A stretch of 64,000 nt of DNA from positions 127,799,001-127,863,000 of the forward strand of contig JASDFA010000003.1 of assembly GCA_035772735.1 (NCBI GenBank), written 5' to 3'. A program made the translations under genes and the position numbers. Shown in pieces: positions 37,601 through 43,600 of this stretch (position 1 is its first letter; each line of letters begins with the position of its first letter). This stretch comes from Datura wrightii (taxonomy: Eukaryota > Streptophyta > Magnoliopsida > Solanales > Solanaceae). The notes beneath the pieces are model-generated. The model saw only the letters and a list, made by a program, of their open reading frames with translations. It was not told the DNA's origin and did not search any database.

Positions 37601-40600
37601 AAGAATTACCAGCAACAAAGGTATTAGGCTGAGCAACTGAGGCTACTCGTGAAGATGTCTGCTTACTTGCTTGATATTGAAGAAATTCATTATATTCCCC
37701 TTCAAACAAATAAAATTGCTGATTACCTGTAGCGTTGTAGTGTCAGTCTGAGCAGCATGAGCATTCTTGGGTGGTCAACCATGCAGAGAATAACATACTT
37801 TACGAGTGTGTCCAAGCCTTTTACAATAACTATACCTATCTCGAGATCTTCCAAAACAACCTCCCTGTCGGTTATTTTCTGGTCTTCTCATTTAGGATTT
37901 TGAGGTAATCATAGAACTTGAATTTCCAACTCTCAAATTTTGCAATTAAAAACATCAAATCCAAGAGACATGCTTGGATTGAAGAGAGTTCTAAGCAAAC
38001 AATCACAAAATATAGCTGAACAGACTGCTGGGAAGTTGCTGGTTACAGGGGTTGGTCGGAAGGTCGCCTGAAAATCTGAAATTCCTAAGAATGACTTTGG
38101 AAAGGCTAACATTTCCCAGAGAGCAGAAATCAGCTTCAAAAGAAGACACCAATTAGAGAAATAACCAGAAAAATGCCATTGGAGTTGCCGGATTAGGGTT
38201 TATGCTGCTGGAACTCGCCAAAAAACTCATTTTAAAAGTGCACAGTGATCGAAATAACTCAAAAAAGACATAGCTGTAATCCTAATTGCTGGACGATCGT
38301 CAAGGACTAAAAAAATCAGATTTGAGAGTTTCTGCAAAGGGGCTTACGCGCCAGCGCATGACCCAGATCTCGCCGGAAAGCCACACCTCTGGCTGGCACG
38401 TGAGAGTGCGTGAGGTGGAATTTTCCTGTAGGTCTGGCTGGGCACTTTTCGCCAGAGGGTGGAGGCCCTAGTGGTGGTGTTGGTTTTTGCACTACACTGC
38501 AGGAAAGTGAAATGATGCAAATCAAATCTGTAGAGTCACTGGAAAGATGCATGGAGATTTGACTTTTCTGTCCCGGATATTTCTCATTGCGGCTCTAATA
38601 CCATGTGAGAAATAAAGACTCAGGAAATATTATTATGATGCTCAAACTATATTTTTAAGCCGAGCCTTATTTATAGACAGTACACCATAATCCTTTGCTA
38701 TGTAGGACACAAAATACAAATCTTATTCTAACAGACGGAATAGGTGGTTGTGTTGTTATATGTTTTGGACAATCCTTGTCTCAGGAGCTAGCTTTTTGTG
38801 TTGAGTTAGATTTACAGTTCATCCTTTTTATATGATATTGGAGTCAGATCCATCGTTATTCTTGGTTTACCCAATGTTGGTCCGTTATGTTATATGGTCC
38901 ATTCTCTAGGTTTGCATATTGGGTGTGCGAGGAGGTTTTAAAAAAGTCTCTTCTTATATGATCTCAGATTTCAGGCACTCCTCAACTCGTGTGCGAGCTT
39001 TTGGGTTGAGTTTCATTCAAGGTCCATTTTCTTTGCTCTAGCATATGGGGCTGAATAAGGTCCAAAATCTGTTACCTTAATATGGATCCATAGCCATTAG
39101 CCACAACAAATTTTGATGTTGGACTACCCAATGTTAACAAAGAAATCTCTGGGTTAGTTGCCAGCCCTAGTTGGTGCATATGTCCAAAACTCCGACGAGT
39201 ATGAGATTTCCCCTTTATCCTCCTGCCACTTAAATATCAGGCTTTAGTCTTTAGGCAGAGTTCGAGCTCATGATGTGCGATTACCTCACATTGCACTTGT
39301 ACTTCCTTCATTTTCGGACCAAAGCTATAGGGACATGTTAGACTAGCCAATGTTGGGCCATCCATGATATGTTGCTCCTTCCAAATTTCACCCCCAGTGT
39401 TAGAATCCCACATGCGTTAATTTTATGGGCTATAATCTCCTTATTGATTCAGGACACTTCTTACCACATAGAGTTAGACCCAAGATACATTTTCTTAACA
39501 AAACTGTTCTTTTCATCAACTCTGAGAAGTAAGTGTTGTATTAAACGTTTTATTTTATCTGTTTGTTGTCTACATCACTATCAAGACTGTTATGCTGTAT
39601 TGTTCCTTGGGAATGTTATCTCACTTGCAATGCCACATGTCTCAAACTTGGTAAATTGTATTTAATATTCTTAACTTGATGCTTGGTGCTCTTGCAAATA
39701 GTTGGAAACTAACAAACGGTTGATCTGATGGTGCAGCTTAAGTGAGTAATCTGCAATGTCCTTGTTTGGTGCAGGCGGATAAATGATATCATTGGTCAGT
39801 ACAAAGGAAGTTTTGTGCTTGAACTGCAACAGAGAGCTATTGAATTTAACTCTATTATCGAGAGGCATCAGAATATGAGGTTTGGTTGATATCTTATAGA
39901 AAGTTGTTTCTATTCCTTTTGTTGTATTTTTAGTGCGATTTATGCTGAGCAGTGGTGTATGTTTTCAGGTCTTCACTCACTGAGAGAATGCCGGTTCTGG
40001 ATGAAGCAACCTTCAGCGGAAGGAGAGCTGGTTCTATGCCAGCAGCGGTGTCAACTTCACAAGGAGTATCAGTTAATCTACCAAATGGATCTGCCAAGCT
40101 CAGTACTGCTCCTGTTACTGACTTGCTCGATCTTAGTTTAGATGATGCTTCTGCTCCTAGCTCTTCTGGTGGAGAGTTTCTTCAAGATCTTCTTGGTGTC
40201 AATCTGATGCCAGTGTCTTTGGAACCAGGTCACATTTACTGTGTTTTGTATGAATCTTTCAGAATGTTTTTCCTGATTTATAATTCTGATCATCCTCGCA
40301 TTTTCTTTTCCTTACTGTATTTAAACTTTAAAATTGTCATCTTTGACAAAAGCCAAGCACAAACTGACATCTAACTTAAACTTTACTTCATAGTGGATTT
40401 TCTCTTTATGCTCTTTGAATTTCAGATACAAATCAGGCCCAAAAGAGTGGCTCTGATGTTTTGCTGGATCTTTTGTCAATTGGAACTCCTCCTGCTCAGA
40501 GCAGCCCATCTACACCTCAGGTGTTATCCTCCAATACAGACAATAGAAGTCCATTGGATATATTAGATAGATTGTCCACACCCTTAGCTCCTTCAGCACA

Positions 40601-43600
40601 AGTCTCTTCTACAGGTGGAAATTCTTCTGTGTTGGATTTATTGAACGGGCTTCCTTCCAGTCCACCGATGTCTGGTACTATCTCTAGCAGCTCTTTAACC
40701 TCTTGGCCAGTCTAATTATATTCTGGAAATGCTGACACCATTTCTTTAAGTTACAGAAGGCAATGGTCCGGGACATTCATCAGTTACTGCATTTGAGAGC
40801 AGCTCTTTGAGATTAACATTCAACATCTCAAAGCAGCCTGGAAACCCACAGATGACACTTATTGATGGTAGTTTTACAAATAAGTCACAAGATGTTTTCA
40901 CGGACTTCATCTTCCAGGCAGCAGTTCCAAAGGTAAAAAAAGGAACCATCATCAATAGTTAATTTTGTGTTATTGTTTTTCTCTTCTTTATTTTCCACTT
41001 GGGAGTGTCGTTTGGCCGTGTAAGTGTCCTAAGAGAATAGACTGTTGTCTCCTTGTGTGATTTTGGGGAATCACCATCTCATGAGTTGATTTTTTTGGTT
41101 GAGTTAAGACACAAAGTCCATTTTCTTTACACTATCGTAGTCAGTCCCATGCCAGTTATTCGTTTACGGAATATTAGGCCCTCATGTTGTCCACTCCCAG
41201 ATGTCCATGTCCAACCCTAGATGTGGAATATGGTGGCGTTGGGGGGGTGGGTGGGTGGGTGGGTGGGGGAAATCAAGGGGCTTGTTAAGTGTTCTACATT
41301 AGTTGAGAGAATGAGTTGTTGTCTCCTTATATGATTTTAGGAAATTCTCACCTCATGCGCTTGTTTTTGGGGTCGAGTTGGGCCTGATGTCCATTTTCTT
41401 AATAGTGATGATTGATTGGTATTCCCTCTTGGGCTTGCACCATCTTGGTAGTTATACAGTATACAACAATTGCACCTTAGTTTCAAAAAGTTGGGGCGGA
41501 CTATATGAATTGTTGAAGTATGTAACCATCTCATCTAAAAACCTAAGCTGTTAGAGAGAGCACACTTATTTATTTACTTAATTATATTCTCAACACGCCC
41601 CTACATGTGGGCCTGATTCTTATTTTTTTAATTGGCCAAGCATGTGAAAATTCTTTTTTGATAATGAGTGATGGTGAGATTCAATCCCAGGACAGTTTCT
41701 TGCTCTGATGCCATATTGAAGTGTGTTACCATCTTTTTTAAAAGTTAAAGCTGTTAGAGAGAAGACACTTATCTGCTTAATTATGTTCTCTACATGAATT
41801 ATCACTTGACCATATTTTTTATTTAAATTCATCCCAGGCACATTATATAAAGTAAAAACATAAGTGGTTGCTTAGTCATCCTTCCTCACCTATTATAATA
41901 TAGGTGCTTTTCGTGTTGCCTTTAGCGGAAAATGGACTTAATGGAAAAATAAGGGATAGGCAAGAATATGTTCTTGAACTCTAGAGGACAGACGGAAAGA
42001 GGTTCATCAGAGCCATAGGAAAAGCTTATAGAGGGGTGGTCTTACTACAAAAAGTGAAGCCAGGGTTCCCTTTGTTTGGTGTCCGTGGAAGTTCTCTATA
42101 TTTTCTAATGGTGTAAAGAATCTCGATAGAATACATAAGCGGTCTCTCAAACTTGCCAAAATATTTTATTTAGATACTTGAAATAAAGGTTGTACCTATC
42201 GAACAATTGATTTTTTGAAATACATACCTATTTGACATGCTGTTGACGTAACGCAACATGTGTAGTACCCTCCATCGGGAGCATGAAAAACCCCTTTCTC
42301 CTTTTTAGTTATTTTTTGCTTCCATCTCCTTCAACTTCGATCTACCGCCACAATCTCCACCACTTCTGCCACCATAACAACTCCCTCCACCTCCTCCACC
42401 ACTATAATAGCCACTGCCTCCACTGCCATACAGACCATCCCAAACGAGAGTAATACAAGACCAGTTCCAGATTCCTCTGATACTCTTGTTATAACCAATC
42501 AAATATCTGAATTACAATATTAGAAAATGACTGTTGCCATGTGGAGACTAAATTTTATTTCCAACGTTTTTAGAAAATCCGACAACCTTTTCGGATCTGT
42601 GGGACTTGACCAGAGCTTCTTCAGGTCGTTAGTCAGTTTTGATGGAGGAACTGGGGTTTTTGAGAATGGAAGTTTGATATGGGTTTAGACTGAAAGTTTA
42701 AGTGCGTCACTGCAGGGTCTGTAAGTGAACTAAGAAAGAGTTTTTTTTGAGAATTGGCAGGAGCTAAGTAACTTTTATGATAGAGAGGAAACAAAGGATG
42801 AAGCTAAAATTTGTTTTTTGGAGATAGGTATGTCGCGTCTCAGTGAAATATTATTCCGTCTTGCTAGAGGCCATATATCTTCATTTAGCCATGGAGTTTT
42901 AGAAGTGTGAATCAACCCATTTGTGCCAAAAAAGTCAAGTAGTCAACTACTACTTCTTGGATAACTATTTAAAAAACTTTTAAAGAATGTAGTCAACTAC
43001 TACTTAGTATTTAACTATTCACTATTATATTTGTTTGGTATTTTTATCTATCAAAACTACATCTACCTATTAAAAGATTGTTTAAATAAAATTCTCAAAG
43101 AAAAGCTTTTAATAGGTAGATGTAGTTTCGAGAGCAAAACTATCAATCAAATATAATAGTGAATATTACAATACGAAGGAAGAAACATGGGAATTGATCT
43201 TCAGAGCTTCTGATACTAATTTTAATTATTTCAAGAACTCAAGTTTGATTTTGGAAACTACTTTTTAGACAACTTCGTTCCAATTTTGGAACTCAAGTCT
43301 AGTAATGCTGTGGTTCATGAAATTTGCTGATTTATCGGCGGAGATAGGCTGATGATGATGGTTTTGGAGGTTTTGAAATGAAGAAGATGGATGTAGTGGG
43401 AGGGGGGAAAAAGGAAAGTTTTTCTTTTTGTTGGTATTTTCCACGTGTTATTCATTGATTCATCTCTTTGCCATGTCGGTGCGTTTGAAAGTCACACACT
43501 TCATCTTTGCAGGAGATTGTCATTTAGGGATCTAATAGGCACAGTTGCCTCGAGTTCTAGTGTCAATAGGTACAATCCTTAGTGCAAGTGTCTAAATTTT

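Larger units (their letters stand above)
34400..38733 (-). mobile_element. Old Ty1/copia retrotransposon, antisense in intron 12
   Basis: Two short LTRs (34400-34524 and 38604-38733) both begin TGTGAGAAATAAAGACTC on the plus strand and end in AACA. They differ at roughly a fifth of positions, so the insertion is old. The primer-binding site adjoins the right LTR. Minus-strand fragments of gag, protease, integrase, reverse transcriptase and RNase H follow in copia order. The presumed 5-bp target duplications (GTGGG and GACGG) match at three positions only, in keeping with age. All frames are broken. The very short LTRs and gene content suggest an Ale/Retrofit-like lineage (inference). Confidence 0.88.
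33316..39774 (+). other. Intron 12 (6.5 kb) carrying a copia element
   Basis: The donor is CACA|GTATGT, splitting a Gln codon, and the acceptor is TTGGTGCAG. 33316-34289 shows nothing recognisable. 34290-39120 is an LTR fragment split by a 4.3-kb copia element. 39121-39774 contains another weak LTR-like piece (about 39396-39480) and no gene. Confidence 0.85.

Noticed and set aside
42305..42502. Gly-rich minus-strand frame as a glycine-rich protein gene
   Set aside because: It is low-complexity sequence inside a non-autonomous transposon, with no signal peptide or conserved context.
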